Below are positions 34,814 through 43,054 of a DNA stretch of 64,000 nucleotides, one piece after another. The notes under the pieces were generated by a model. That model ran no database searches. It saw only the letters and a list, made by a program, of their open reading frames with translations, and was not told the origin of the DNA. The position numbers and the translations under genes were made by a program. Position 1 is the stretch's first letter, and each line of letters starts with the position of its first letter. Origin of the DNA: Mycobacterium gastri (GTDB lineage: Bacteria; Actinomycetota; Actinomycetes; Mycobacteriales; Mycobacteriaceae); the NCBI RefSeq assembly GCF_002102175.1, contig NZ_LQOX01000150.1:1-64000 (forward strand). Direction: 5' to 3'.

Positions 34814-35263
34814 TCACTGCGCCTTGAGAATTGCCTTGACCTCGTCGACCGCGTCCTTCGATAGCTCGCGAAGCGCGGCCCGCCGACTAGCCCGCGTCCG
34901 CTCCTGGTACTTCAGAAGCGCATCGAGGCGGACCTTGCGGTGCCGCCCAGGCTTCTCGAACGGAATGCGCCCTTGCTCAAGGAGTTTCACCAGCGTTGGC
35001 CGGGAAACGTTGAGCAGGTCGGCCGCCTGCTGCGTCGTCAGCATCTGATTGTGCGGGACGAGCGAGATGCCCTTGCCCTGCGACAGTGCCAGCACCACGT
35101 TGTAGAACGCCTCACGAACGGGATCGGGCAGCATGATCGGCTGACCGTTGCCGCCGCACACAGAAACCTGCGTCGAGGCGAGCGCTTCCAGTAGAGGCGA
35201 GAGGTCTCGGGGTTCTTGAGGTGGGAGGACGGTTCGTTCTTCGACGGCTAGGGCTGCTGTCAT
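34814..35263 (-). CDS. excisionase-like HTH antitoxin
   Basis: 149 residues. A MerR/excisionase-type helix-turn-helix lies at about residues 75-118 (LTTQQAADLLNVSRPTLVKLLEQG followed by the wing IPFEKPGRHRKVRLDAL). The N-terminal 70 residues include SVCGGNGQPIMLPDPVREAFYNVV. A charged C-terminal tail probably wraps the PIN toxin. The protein likely autoregulates the pair; a run AACGAAAGAAACGAAAA at 35278-35294 lies just upstream of the start and may be part of the operator/promoter. Confidence 0.82.
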   Translation of the reverse strand: MTAALAVEERTVLPPQEPRDLSPLLEALASTQVSVCGGNGQPIMLPDPVREAFYNVVLALSQGKGISLVPHNQMLTTQQAADLLNVSRPTLVKLLEQGRIPFEKPGRHRKVRLDALLKYQERTRASRRAALRELSKDAVDEVKAILKAQ

Positions 35264-35402
35264 AGGACTAGGCTAAAACGAAAGAAACGAAAAGTCGAGG
35301 ACCAGCGCCACCACGCTCCCCGCTACCTGGGTCGCGCCTCTCGGTGAGCTGTGCGGTTCCCGCACTCCGACCGGCAAACTGCCGTTAGCATCGTTCGCCA
35401 TC

Positions 35403-35630
35403 GTGCAGTTCCGCAAGACGAAGTCGGTCGGGCCATTCCGATTCACGTTCACACAGCGCGGCTTGTCCGCGAGCGCCGGGGCGGGGCCGGTGCGAATCAG
35501 TCGCGGCGCGGACGGCAAAGTGCGGCGAACTGTTCGGGTGCCGGGCACCGGCCTGTATGACACCAAGGTGGTCGGCCAGAAAACGAGGACGGTGTCGCGA
35601 AGTTCAGCGCCCGCCGCTGCCATCAGTCAA
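35403..35630 (+). pseudogene. DUF4236 gene fragment
   Basis: From GTG 35403 the frame reads VQFRKTKSVGPFRFTFTQRG ... RISRGADGKVRR and VPGTGLYDTKVV, which is the N-terminal DUF4236 domain (FRK ... GLS ... PGTGL pattern). After about 75 residues the frame runs antisense through the Rep relic up to 36347, which is not protein-like. The domain is therefore joined to foreign sequence at about 35600-35650 and the gene is probably truncated. Role of DUF4236 is unknown. Confidence 0.6.
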
Positions 35631-36834
35631 ACGGACAGACCGGACGACCGGCCGCTTGGGCGACATGTCGGCTCCGGTCGCGCGGTATCCGGCCTTGACA
35701 TCGTCATCGCACTCTTCGGCGCTGATGTAGGCGATCTTCTGCGGCTGCCCCTTCCAGCAGCCATTCAAATTGCCATTACTCATGTCGGTGGTAATGCCGC
35801 GTGCCGCAGTGGATTTCCCCGAAGCAGGCCGACCGGCGAACAGAGTGAGCACACCGCGCTGGATGCGGCCGAAACCATCGTGCTCCCAAATCCATTGGGC
35901 GGGACGGTCTTCGATCTCGGTGAGAGGAACCAGGGTAACGACACGGGTGAAGGGGTCGCCCTCACTGTCCCCACCGATCTTCGTCTCCTGGACGTCGACC
36001 GGCGGCAGGTGTTCGTGGCCGCCGAGTTCGGCGTGTACCGCCTCGTCGGTCTTGGCTGCGGTGCGCGTCCGCCCGTAGTCCCACGCCCCGGCGACTTCGT
36101 GCCGCTGAGGTTCGCGACGCGGTTCGGTGCCGCGCACCAGCTCGCCGAACCGCTGCGCCAGCGTTGTGTACGCGGCGCGATAGTCAGCCTTGGCAATGCA
36201 GCCGCAACGGTGCGCGCAGTTGAGCCGCACCATCTGGTTGACCAGCCAAGGGTGCCGTCCCGCACCAGGTTTCGGCGCGTCGCTGGCCCAGGCCTCGACC
36301 ATCCTGGCGACGTAGGCACAGGTCTGCTCGGCCCAGGTCCACTCTGATGGCGGCGAGATCTCCTCAGCGTGGTTATCGCGGTCGCCGGGCTCCTCGATGA
36401 CGCCGACCTCGGTGAGGCGCTCGTCGATCTCGGCCATGGCCAGCGGTGCCCCACTGTCGGCGTAGCCGGTAACCGGCAGCGCCCCTTGCCCGTTGACGCT
36501 CTTGTTGTTTCGCGTGCCGGGCACCCGCATCATGCGGGCCAGGTCGAACACGTTGTCGGTCTCAGCCTTCCGCGCCCCCGCGACGGCGGTCACCAGACGG
36601 CCCCAGCGCCGCACCAGCGCCCGCGCGACGCGAATGTCACCGTCGACGATCTGCCCGTCGGCGACCGGCCAGTAGGGATGCAACCCGTGGCCGCTGTCCA
36701 CGATGGCCGACGGCCGGGTGCCCAGGATCGCCGACAGGTCGTCGACGACGGCGTGGGCGACCTCGATGGTGGCGCATTTGCCCGGTGCCACGTCCAGGTC
36801 GGCGAGCAGCGGGTTGATGACGCTGCGGGGTGTC
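35604..36834 (-). pseudogene. replication protein (prim-pol plus RepA-type ATPase), both ends missing
   Basis: The frame is open but lacks both natural ends. It begins inside a primase-polymerase domain (ADLDVAPGKCATIEVAHAV, SGHGLHPYWPV, RMMRVPGTRNNK), continues through a linker with RLNCAHRCGCIAKADY, and enters an AAA_25/RepA-like ATPase with Walker A AGRPASGKST and IAYISAEE. It stops about 40 residues after the P-loop in unrelated residues. Upstream of about 36834 the frame is antisense to an integrase remnant. Such proteins start replication of mycobacterial prophages or integrative plasmids; this one cannot be functional. Confidence 0.8.
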
Positions 36835-37020
36835 CCGGCGGTGGTGATCGCGGAGTGGATCGGGCACACCGACCCTTCGCTGATCCACAAGGTGTACGCG
36901 CACAGCCAGGACGCGGCGCTGAAGGCTGCCGCTCAGAGTTTCGAACAAGTTGTGTCAACGTCGTGTCACCGAGCGCCCGATTCGAACACTTCGAACGGCA
37001 TCGGCGCTGGTCAGAGTTGA
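36820..37020 (+). pseudogene. tyrosine integrase C-terminal remnant
   Basis: The frame reads LRGVPAVVIAEWIGHTDPSL then IHKVYAHSQDAALKAAAQSF and stops at 37018-37020, inside the first bases of the att core. VIAEWIGHTDPSLIHKVYAH is the conserved last part of phage-type tyrosine recombinases, with His in GHT and the catalytic Tyr in VYAH. The N-terminal three quarters are gone. Its position beside the tRNA fits an integrase gene next to attP. Confidence 0.8.
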
Positions 37021-37061
37021 GCCGATGACGGGAATCGAACCCGCGTATTCAGCTTGGGAAG
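37019..37061. repeat. attR within tRNA-Gly
   Basis: 43 bp identical to 33636-33678. It forms the 3' half of the intact tRNA-Gly gene, so the element carried a copy that restored the tRNA on insertion. Confidence 0.9.
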
Positions 37062-37090
37062 CTGATGTTCTGCCATTGAACTACATCGGC
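37020..37090 (-). tRNA. tRNA-Gly (anticodon UCC)
   Basis: 71 nt without encoded CCA. The acceptor stem pairs GCCGATG with CATCGGC, the anticodon stem TCAGC/GCTGA holds the loop TTCCCAA with anticodon TCC, and the T-arm has TTCGATT. This is the intact copy at the right end of the integrative element. Confidence 0.95.
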
Positions 37091-37119
37091 GCGGTCGTTT
37101 CAGAAGGCTAGCATCCGGG

Positions 37120-37839
37120 TCATTCCATCACCCCCAGGCAGTACAGGATCAAGAATCCGGCGAAAAACATCACCGCCATCCACGGTCGCTCCGCCGTCTC
37201 GTGCGCCTCGACCAGCAGCTCCTCGACGACCAGCCACAGCAGCGCGGCCGCCGCAAACGCCAGCACGAGCGTGCGGACGTTCCCACTCGCGCCGCCAAGA
37301 ACCAGCGCACCCAGCACCGCTCCCACCGCGGTAACCAGGCTGACGCCACCGGTAGTGACCGCGGCCCGGACCCGATGCACTCCGGAGCCGGCCAAACGCA
37401 GCGCCACCGTCAGCCCCAGGAATAGCACCTCGACCGTCAGCGCGATCGCAATGATGACCGCGGTGCGCTTCGACAGGGTCGCGCCGGTTGCGACGAGCAA
37501 CCCGTCGATGAAGAGGTCGACGGCCACCACGGCCAGAAACGCCACAGGCAAGGCATCGCCGGAATCCTCGTTGTCACCCGAATCCTCCTCGTCGCCGAAA
37601 TGCCGAAGCGCGACCAGAACCGCGACGCCGGCGCTAAAGCCCACGACGATCAGCCAAAGTGAACCCCGGGCGCGCAGGTCCGGCAGCACCTCACCGGCCA
37701 CTGCTGCCATGACCACCCCCGCGGCGAAATGTTGTACGCCACTGACGAGTGCGGGCGACGGGCTCCGCACCACCGCGACCACGCCGCCGATGATCCCGGC
37801 GACAACGGGGAAGGCGACCAACGATGCGGCCGTCGTCAC
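37120..37839 (-). CDS. ZIP-family metal transporter-like membrane protein
   Basis: 239 residues with about eight hydrophobic helices. QHFAAGVVMAAVAGEVLPD matches the ZIP-family helix with His and Glu in the metal path, and AVVAVDLFIDGLLVA matches the second conserved helix. An acidic loop (DEEDSGDNEDSGD) lies between them. It probably moves divalent metal ions such as Zn2+ or Fe2+ across the membrane. It corresponds in position to Rv0318c. ATG 37839. Confidence 0.82.
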   Translation of the reverse strand: MTTAASLVAFPVVAGIIGGVVAVVRSPSPALVSGVQHFAAGVVMAAVAGEVLPDLRARGSLWLIVVGFSAGVAVLVALRHFGDEEDSGDNEDSGDALPVAFLAVVAVDLFIDGLLVATGATLSKRTAVIIAIALTVEVLFLGLTVALRLAGSGVHRVRAAVTTGGVSLVTAVGAVLGALVLGGASGNVRTLVLAFAAAALLWLVVEELLVEAHETAERPWMAVMFFAGFLILYCLGVME

Positions 37840-37917
37840 GATGCTGATGCCAACCTCCCGGGTTCGGTCGAAAAGGTGTCATCGCGTAAGCGCGCAAACC
37901 GCAGATCAAGGAGCATC

Positions 37918-38145
37918 ATGTCGCAGGTTCTGGTCACCGGATTCGGAGCGTACGGCAACACGCCCGCCAACCCGGCGCAGCACACGGCCGAGGCGCTGGA
38001 CGGTCGTGTCATCGCCGGCGCCGCGGTGACCGCCCGCATCGTGCCGAATGTGTTCTTCGAATCGATCACCGCGACGCAACAGGCCATCGCCGATATTCGG
38101 CCGGAGGTGGTAATCAGCAACTCCTTTGCCGGCGCGGTTCGATAA
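37918..38145 (+). pseudogene. pcp: pyrrolidone-carboxylate peptidase, truncated
   Basis: ATG 37918 with AAGGAG upstream starts VLVTGFGAYGNTPANPAQ and continues like Pcp (Rv0319, about 222 residues) to residue 66 (ADIRPEVVIS). It then reads NSFAGAVR and stops. The catalytic Glu, Cys and His of Pcp all lie in the missing two thirds. The sequence beyond the break (38146-38211) is AT-rich and unrelated, so this is a deletion relic rather than a frameshift. Confidence 0.88.
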
Positions 38146-38211
38146 ACCGCTGGTTTACGCGAAGAATAATTTCCTATGTAGGGGATGTTTATTGTTTCGT
38201 GATCTCGTAGA

Positions 38212-38877
38212 GTGCGTCAGGTGGGAAGGCACTCATTGTCCCGGGAACGGCGAAGGTCGCCAGCAGTCCTGGCCGCTGTCCTGGCCCCAGCTGCTGTTTT
38301 CTTCGCGGTGGCCGGAGATGTCGGTCCCCGGGGCGCGCGTGTTGTCGACCAGGGTGACGGACCGTGTTGCCTGGAGATAGTGGCGGCCACCGCGCCGGCT
38401 GTGGTGTCGAGAATGCCTGGTAGCGAGGCGGGCATCGGTTTGGGAGGCGGCCAGTTCGCTGCGGCATCCAGATGGCGGGTCGACACCCGGTCCCGGGCCC
38501 TGCCGTCAGGGGTTGCGCCAGAGCAGGGCCTTCAGGTCAAGACGATCCTGGTGGCTCGCAGCATCAGCGCGCTGTTCCCTGAGATCCACGAAATCGGCGG
38601 CGTTCGAGCGGACGCGTTGCGGTGGCATCCCAATGGTCTGGCGCTTGACGTGATGATTCCCGATCCGGGCAGCGCCGACGGTATCGCGCTGGGTAATCAG
38701 ATCGTCGGCTACGTATTGCTGAACGCAAGCCGATTCGGCATACAGGACGTGATTTGGCGGGGCGTTTATTACACGCCCGAAGGCGCACGGTCGACCGGTG
38801 CCGACCATTATGACCACGTCCACATCACCACCACCGGCGGCGGCTACCCGACCGGCGAGGAAATCTACCTGCGCTGA
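38212..38877 (+). CDS. exported LAS-type peptidase-like protein (Rv0320-like)
   Basis: 221 residues (Rv0320 about 220). A hydrophobic segment at residues 18-36 serves as signal or anchor. The C-terminal domain has His139-x6-Asp146 (HPNGLALD) and His202-x-His204 (DHVHI), the zinc ligand pattern of LAS/VanY-type D,D-carboxypeptidases and related wall hydrolases. It may cut peptidoglycan cross-links, but the catalytic base has not been identified by me. GTG 38212 follows directly on the pcp relic. Confidence 0.85.
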   Translation: MRQVGRHSLSRERRRSPAVLAAVLAPAAVFFAVAGDVGPRGARVVDQGDGPCCLEIVAATAPAVVSRMPGSEAGIGLGGGQFAAASRWRVDTRSRALPSGVAPEQGLQVKTILVARSISALFPEIHEIGGVRADALRWHPNGLALDVMIPDPGSADGIALGNQIVGYVLLNASRFGIQDVIWRGVYYTPEGARSTGADHYDHVHITTTGGGYPTGEEIYLR

Positions 38878-38923
38878 GCTCGGCGCCAGCCGCTGCGCAC
38901 CCACCGGCAGCTACGCTCGTCGG

Positions 38924-39496
38924 GTGCTGCTCTCTGACCGTGACCTCAGAGCCGAAATCTCCGCCGGGCGATTGGGCATCGACCCGTTCGACGACAGCCT
39001 GGTGCAGCCGTCCAGCGTCGACGTCCGGCTCGACTGCCTGTTTCGGGTCTTCAACAACACTCGCTACACCCACATTGACCCCGCCAAGCAACAGGACGAG
39101 CTGACCAGCCTGGTGGAGCCGGCCAACGGAGATCCGTTCGTCCTGCACCCGGGCGAGTTTGTGCTGGCCTCGACGTTGGAGCTGTTCACGCTGCCCGACG
39201 ATCTCGCCGGACGCCTGGAAGGCAAGTCGTCGCTGGGCCGGCTGGGATTGCTCACCCACTCCACCGCCGGTTTCATCGATCCCGGCTTCAGTGGCCACAT
39301 CACGCTGGAGCTGTCCAACGTCGCCAACCTGCCGATAGCGCTATGGCCGGGAATGAAAATCGGCCAATTGTGCATTCTGCGTTTGACCAGCCCGTCTGAG
39401 CACCCGTACGGGAGCAGCGGCGTCGGATCCAAGTATCAGGGTCAGCGCGGCCCGACGCCGTCGCGTTCCTACGTGAACTTCATACGTTCTACATAG
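38924..39496 (+). CDS. dcd: dCTP deaminase (dUMP-forming)
   Basis: 190 residues, the length of Rv0321. It converts dCTP to dUMP in the bifunctional dCTP deaminase/dUTPase of mycobacteria and so supplies dTTP synthesis. Signature stretches are SSVDVRLDCLFRVF, RLEGKSSLGRLGLLTHSTAG (with the catalytic Glu downstream in GHITLELSN) and the C-terminal KYQGQRGPTPSR. GTG 38924. A hairpin with a T-run follows the stop. Confidence 0.96.
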   Translation: MLLSDRDLRAEISAGRLGIDPFDDSLVQPSSVDVRLDCLFRVFNNTRYTHIDPAKQQDELTSLVEPANGDPFVLHPGEFVLASTLELFTLPDDLAGRLEGKSSLGRLGLLTHSTAGFIDPGFSGHITLELSNVANLPIALWPGMKIGQLCILRLTSPSEHPYGSSGVGSKYQGQRGPTPSRSYVNFIRST

Positions 39497-39510
39497 CCTC
39501 GGGCCGGCTC

Positions 39511-39540
39511 CCGACATTGTTTGTCGGACTAATATTTTTT
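39511..39540 (+). terminator. Rho-independent-type terminator after dcd
   Basis: CCGACA (39511-39516) pairs with TGTCGG around a five-base loop and is followed, after ACTAA, by a run of T at 39534-39540. This is unusual for GC-rich mycobacteria, where T-tailed terminators are rare, and it separates dcd from the inserted DUF7159 sequences. Confidence 0.65.
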
Positions 39541-39591
39541 GGGCGTGTTCTGCTCCAGTCCACGGCCGGTCGCAAAACCTTGGTAACGGTT

Positions 39592-39910
39592 TTGGACGTT
39601 GTACTCGGCATTTCGATGGCACCGGCCGCGACTCGGATGGCATTGGTCGAAGGCCAAGATGGAGCCCGGTTCCGCGCAAGCCGGTCCGGCAACCTCCTCC
39701 GGTCCTGGGGCGGCACCCAGCCCCAGGCACAACCCCGGTGGTGGTGGCGGCGGTGCCCCCGGTCGAGGCGGGCTGTTCGGCGGCGGTCCAGGCGGTAAGG
39801 GCCCGGTCCAGGCGGTAAAGGTCCGCTCGGTGGTAAGGGTCCCTTCGGGGGCGGTGGTCCACGGCGGCTTCGGCGGCGGCCGCGGACCCAGGCAGCAAAC
39901 TTCGAATTAG
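39592..39910 (+). pseudogene. DUF7159 gene relic
   Basis: TTG 39592 begins LDVVLGISMAPAATRMALVE, the conserved N-terminus of the family seen at 26463 and 40079. After about 30 codons the frame fails. One base out, a Gly-rich tail (SPRHNPGGGGGGAPGRGGLFGGG) continues to a stop at 39908-39910, like the Gly-rich tail end of the intact neighbour. The middle 400 or so codons are missing. It is a dead tandem copy. Confidence 0.75.
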
Positions 39911-40078
39911 CGAACGCAGGGTTACTGGCATAACGGCGCTATGAGGAATGGCTAACGCAGCAAATCAACCCCGAGAGTGATTGCGAAACGCGAGTAAGAT
40001 AGTCATACCGGTTGGGGACCCGGGACATTGTTCGCGGTCAGGTATCCGCGGCGACGCAAAAGACAATATGGGGGAGCT

Positions 40079-41500
40079 TTGGACACCGTACTTGGTGTGT
40101 CGATGGCGCCAACCGCAGTTCGGATGGTACTGGTCGAAGGCGAAAACGGCGACGGCGCACTAGTTGACCAGGACCAGTTCGACGTCTCCGGTGACGGGGA
40201 CGCGGCGAATCTCAGCGCGGCCCAGCAGGTGGTCTCAGCAATCCTGGGCACCAGGGAAGGTGCCTCGGAGGGTGGCTACCAGCTGACCTCGACCGGTGTG
40301 ACTTGGCGGGATCCGGCCCAGGCCGCTGCGCTGCGCGAAGCGCTGGCCAACCAAAAGATCGAGAAGGTCGTGCTGGTCTCGGCATTCTTGGCGGCGGCCG
40401 CCCTGGCCCAAGCGGTCGGCAACGAGACCAACTATGCCCATACGGCGCTGCTGTTCATCGAGCCCGAGACTGCGACTCTCGCGGTGGTCGACAGCGCAGA
40501 TGGCTCGATCGCCGACATCCAGCGACAGCTGCTGTCCGACGACGACGACGCCGCGGTGGCCCAGTTGACCGAGATGGTCGCGAGCGCCGAAAATCTGGAG
40601 ACACATCCGGATGCCATATTCGTCGTCGGCTCCGGTATCGACATCCCGATGATCAAGCCGGCGCTCGAGACCGCGACCGCGCTTCCGGTGACCGCGGCCG
40701 AGGAACCCGATACGGCGTTGGCCCGAGGCGCGGCGCTGGCCTCAGCGAATACGCCCCTGTTTGTGTCGACGACGGCAGCGCTGGCCTACGCACAGGATCC
40801 CGGCACCGGCGCGCTAGACCCATACCGGCTCGATGCCGCCTACTTCAACGACGTCTCCGACAGCGTGGAAACCGGCGAGGGGCCATTGGCTTACAGCGCC
40901 GTCCCCGACACTGCAGTCCCCGATGATCAGCCCGAGGGCAAGCCGTTCCCGCTGCTCGCCAGCATCGTGACATCGATCTTCGTCATCGGCGTTGCGGCCC
41001 TTGCGCTTTCGTTGGCCGTCAGCATCCGTTCCTCAACCGAGGTAAAGCCCGATCCCGGCCACAACATCGTGACACCGTCGGCTCCGGCACCGGCAGCTAA
41101 CGCTCCTGCGCCGACACCACAAGCACCGGCCGCCGCACCTACTCCGCAGGCTCCGGCGCCGGCCCCACAGGAACCCGCGCCGGCTCCCCAGGAACCCGCG
41201 CCTGCTCCCCAGGCTCCCGCACCGGCTCCGGCTCCCCGGGCCCCGGTTCCGGTTCCGGTTCCAGTGGCTCCCGCCCCCGCGCCGGCGCCGGTACCGGCCG
41301 CTCCCGCCCCGGCGCCGGTGCCTATTCCGGTGCCCATCCAGATACCGGTTCCCATTTTTGGTCCGCCCGGCGGCGGCTTCCCGGGTGGTGGCGGTCACGG
41401 TGATGACCGCGGTGGCGGGCACGGCGGCGGGCACGGTGGCGGACACGGTGGCGGTCACGGTCGCGGCGGGTTCAACATCCCGTTTGTTCCCGGCTTCTGA
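40079..41500 (+). CDS. DUF7159-type actin-fold-like membrane protein, Gly/His-rich C-terminus
   Basis: 473 residues if TTG 40079 (MDTVLGVSMAPTAVRMVLVE) is the start; GGGGGAG lies 3-8 bp upstream and this matches the start of the paralogue at 26463. The N-terminal domain (about 280 residues) carries VVGSGIDIPMIKPALETATA and EEPDTALARGAALASAN. A transmembrane helix (about 292-316, IVTSIFVIGVAALALSLAV) is followed by a Pro/Ala tail, PIPVPIQIPVPIFGP, then GGGHGGGHGGGHG repeats that could bind metal. It sits between dcd and udgA, which are neighbours in M. tuberculosis. Function unknown. Confidence 0.85.
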   Translation: MDTVLGVSMAPTAVRMVLVEGENGDGALVDQDQFDVSGDGDAANLSAAQQVVSAILGTREGASEGGYQLTSTGVTWRDPAQAAALREALANQKIEKVVLVSAFLAAAALAQAVGNETNYAHTALLFIEPETATLAVVDSADGSIADIQRQLLSDDDDAAVAQLTEMVASAENLETHPDAIFVVGSGIDIPMIKPALETATALPVTAAEEPDTALARGAALASANTPLFVSTTAALAYAQDPGTGALDPYRLDAAYFNDVSDSVETGEGPLAYSAVPDTAVPDDQPEGKPFPLLASIVTSIFVIGVAALALSLAVSIRSSTEVKPDPGHNIVTPSAPAPAANAPAPTPQAPAAAPTPQAPAPAPQEPAPAPQEPAPAPQAPAPAPAPRAPVPVPVPVAPAPAPAPVPAAPAPAPVPIPVPIQIPVPIFGPPGGGFPGGGGHGDDRGGGHGGGHGGGHGGGHGRGGFNIPFVPGF

Positions 41501-41576
41501 TTTCGCCGGGTAGCCGTCATCTGTCGTTCAGCGCCACGATGTGGTCCGCTCATCGCCGGCACCTACACACGGTGGT

Positions 41577-42926
41577 GTGAGATGCACCGTCTTCGGCACC
41601 GGCTATCTGGGCGCCACCCACGCTGCCGGACTGGCGGAACTGGGGCACCAAGTCGTCGGGATCGATATCGATCCGGGCAAGGTCGCCAAACTGGCCGGCG
41701 GCGATATTCCGTTCTACGAGCCCGGTTTACGAAAGATGTTGACCGACAACCTGGCTGCTGGCCGGCTGCAGTTCACCACCGACTACGACCTGGCCGCCGA
41801 GTTCGCCGACGTCCATTTCCTCGGCGTCGGCACCCCGCAGAAGAGAGGCGAATACGGTGCGGACCTGCGTCATGTCCACGCGGTCATCGACGCGCTGGTA
41901 CCGCGTCTGAGCAGGGCGTCGGTCCTGATCGGCAAGTCGACGGTCCCGGTGGGGACCGCGGCCGAACTGGGCCGTCGGGCCGCTGCGCTGGCGCCCCGGA
42001 ATGTGACTGTCGAAATCGCTTGGAACCCCGAGTTCCTGCGCGAGGGCTTCGCCGTCCACGACACGCTGAACCCGGATCGCATTGTGCTTGGCGTACAGGA
42101 TGGTTCGACGCGTGCCGAGGCAGCGGTTCGTGAGCTGTATGGCCCGCTGCTGCAGGCCGGCGTGCCGTTTCTGGTGACCGACCTGCAGACCGCCGAGCTG
42201 GTCAAGGTATCCGCGAACGCCTTTCTGGCGACCAAGATCTCGTTCATCAACGCGATTTCGGAAGTGTGCGAAGCCGCCGGCGCCGACGTCAGCCTGTTGG
42301 CCGACGCGCTCGGGTACGACCCGCGCATCGGACGCCAATGCCTCAGCGCCGGTTTGGGTTTCGGTGGCGGATGTCTGCCCAAGGATATCCGCGCGTTCAT
42401 GGCCCGCGCCGGCGAACTCGGTGCCAACCAGGCGCTGACCTTCCTGCGCGAAGTGGACAGCATCAACATGCGCCGGCGCACTCGCATGGTGGAGCTGGCC
42501 ACAATAGCGTGCGGTGGTTCGCTGTTGGGTGCCAACATCGCCGTACTCGGCGCGGCGTTCAAGCCCGAATCCGACGACGTGCGCGACTCGCCGGCACTCA
42601 ACGTCGCGGGCCAGCTGCAACTCAACGGCGCCGCGGTCAACGTGTACGACCCCAAGGCCCTCGACAATGCGCATCGGTTGTTTCCGACCCTGAACTACGC
42701 GGTTTCGGTTGCGGAAGCATGCGAGCGGGCGGACGCCGTGCTGGTGCTCACCGAATGGCGCGAGTTCGTCGACCTCGACCCCGACGACCTGGCCGACCGG
42801 GTGCGGGCCCGCGTCATCGTCGACGGCCGCAACTGCCTCGACGTCGCCCGCTGGGAGCGCTCGGGCTGGCGGGTGTTCCGCCTCGGTGCCCCGTTGCCGA
42901 TGGGTGACACTCAAAACGGGGCTTGA
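41577..42926 (+). CDS. udgA: UDP-glucose 6-dehydrogenase
   Basis: 449 residues matching Rv0322. It oxidises UDP-glucose twice to UDP-glucuronate using NAD+. The NAD-binding motif GTGYLG lies at residues 7-12, GKSTVPVGT and NPEFLREGFAV follow, and the catalytic Cys266 is in GFGGGCLPKD. The C-terminal domain has AFKPESDDVRDSPAL. The frame is open from 41541, but GTG 41577 gives the conserved MRCTVFGTGYLG. Confidence 0.95.
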   Translation: MRCTVFGTGYLGATHAAGLAELGHQVVGIDIDPGKVAKLAGGDIPFYEPGLRKMLTDNLAAGRLQFTTDYDLAAEFADVHFLGVGTPQKRGEYGADLRHVHAVIDALVPRLSRASVLIGKSTVPVGTAAELGRRAAALAPRNVTVEIAWNPEFLREGFAVHDTLNPDRIVLGVQDGSTRAEAAVRELYGPLLQAGVPFLVTDLQTAELVKVSANAFLATKISFINAISEVCEAAGADVSLLADALGYDPRIGRQCLSAGLGFGGGCLPKDIRAFMARAGELGANQALTFLREVDSINMRRRTRMVELATIACGGSLLGANIAVLGAAFKPESDDVRDSPALNVAGQLQLNGAAVNVYDPKALDNAHRLFPTLNYAVSVAEACERADAVLVLTEWREFVDLDPDDLADRVRARVIVDGRNCLDVARWERSGWRVFRLGAPLPMGDTQNGA

Positions 42927-43003
42927 GCCAGATTGCCGGTTCCTCCCGGTGACCGCCGTAGGCGGCGGTGCGTGCGGATCAACCGCCGCCGCGTATTATG
43001 CAG

Positions 43004-43021
43004 TTCCAATGAACGATGGAA
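43004..43021. promoter_or_regulatory. candidate operator of the ArsR-rhodanese gene
   Basis: TTCCA and TGGAA form an inverted repeat around eight bases, 33 bp before the ATG. An adjoining AT-rich GTATTATGC could be part of the promoter. ArsR repressors usually bind such imperfect palindromes at their own promoter. Confidence 0.45.
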
Positions 43022-43054
43022 TATCAGTGCTCCACTGAGTCTTGGAGAAGCTGA

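Larger units (their letters stand above)
33636..37061. mobile_element. decayed integrative element in tRNA-Gly(UCC)
   Basis: The segment is bounded by 43-bp identical direct repeats. The right copy is the 3' half of an intact tRNA-Gly gene and the left copy is the displaced tRNA 3' half, which continues into unrelated sequence. This is the product of tyrosine-integrase insertion into a tRNA 3' end. Inside are a zinc-ribbon ORF, a PIN toxin with HTH antitoxin, a DUF4236 fragment, a Rep protein lacking both ends and integrase C-terminal relics. At 3.4 kb it has lost most of its genes and cannot move by itself. Confidence 0.85.

Noticed and set aside
35630..36347. long C-terminal extension of the DUF4236 protein
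   Set aside because: It is antisense to the Rep relic, whose prim-pol and Walker motifs show which strand coded.
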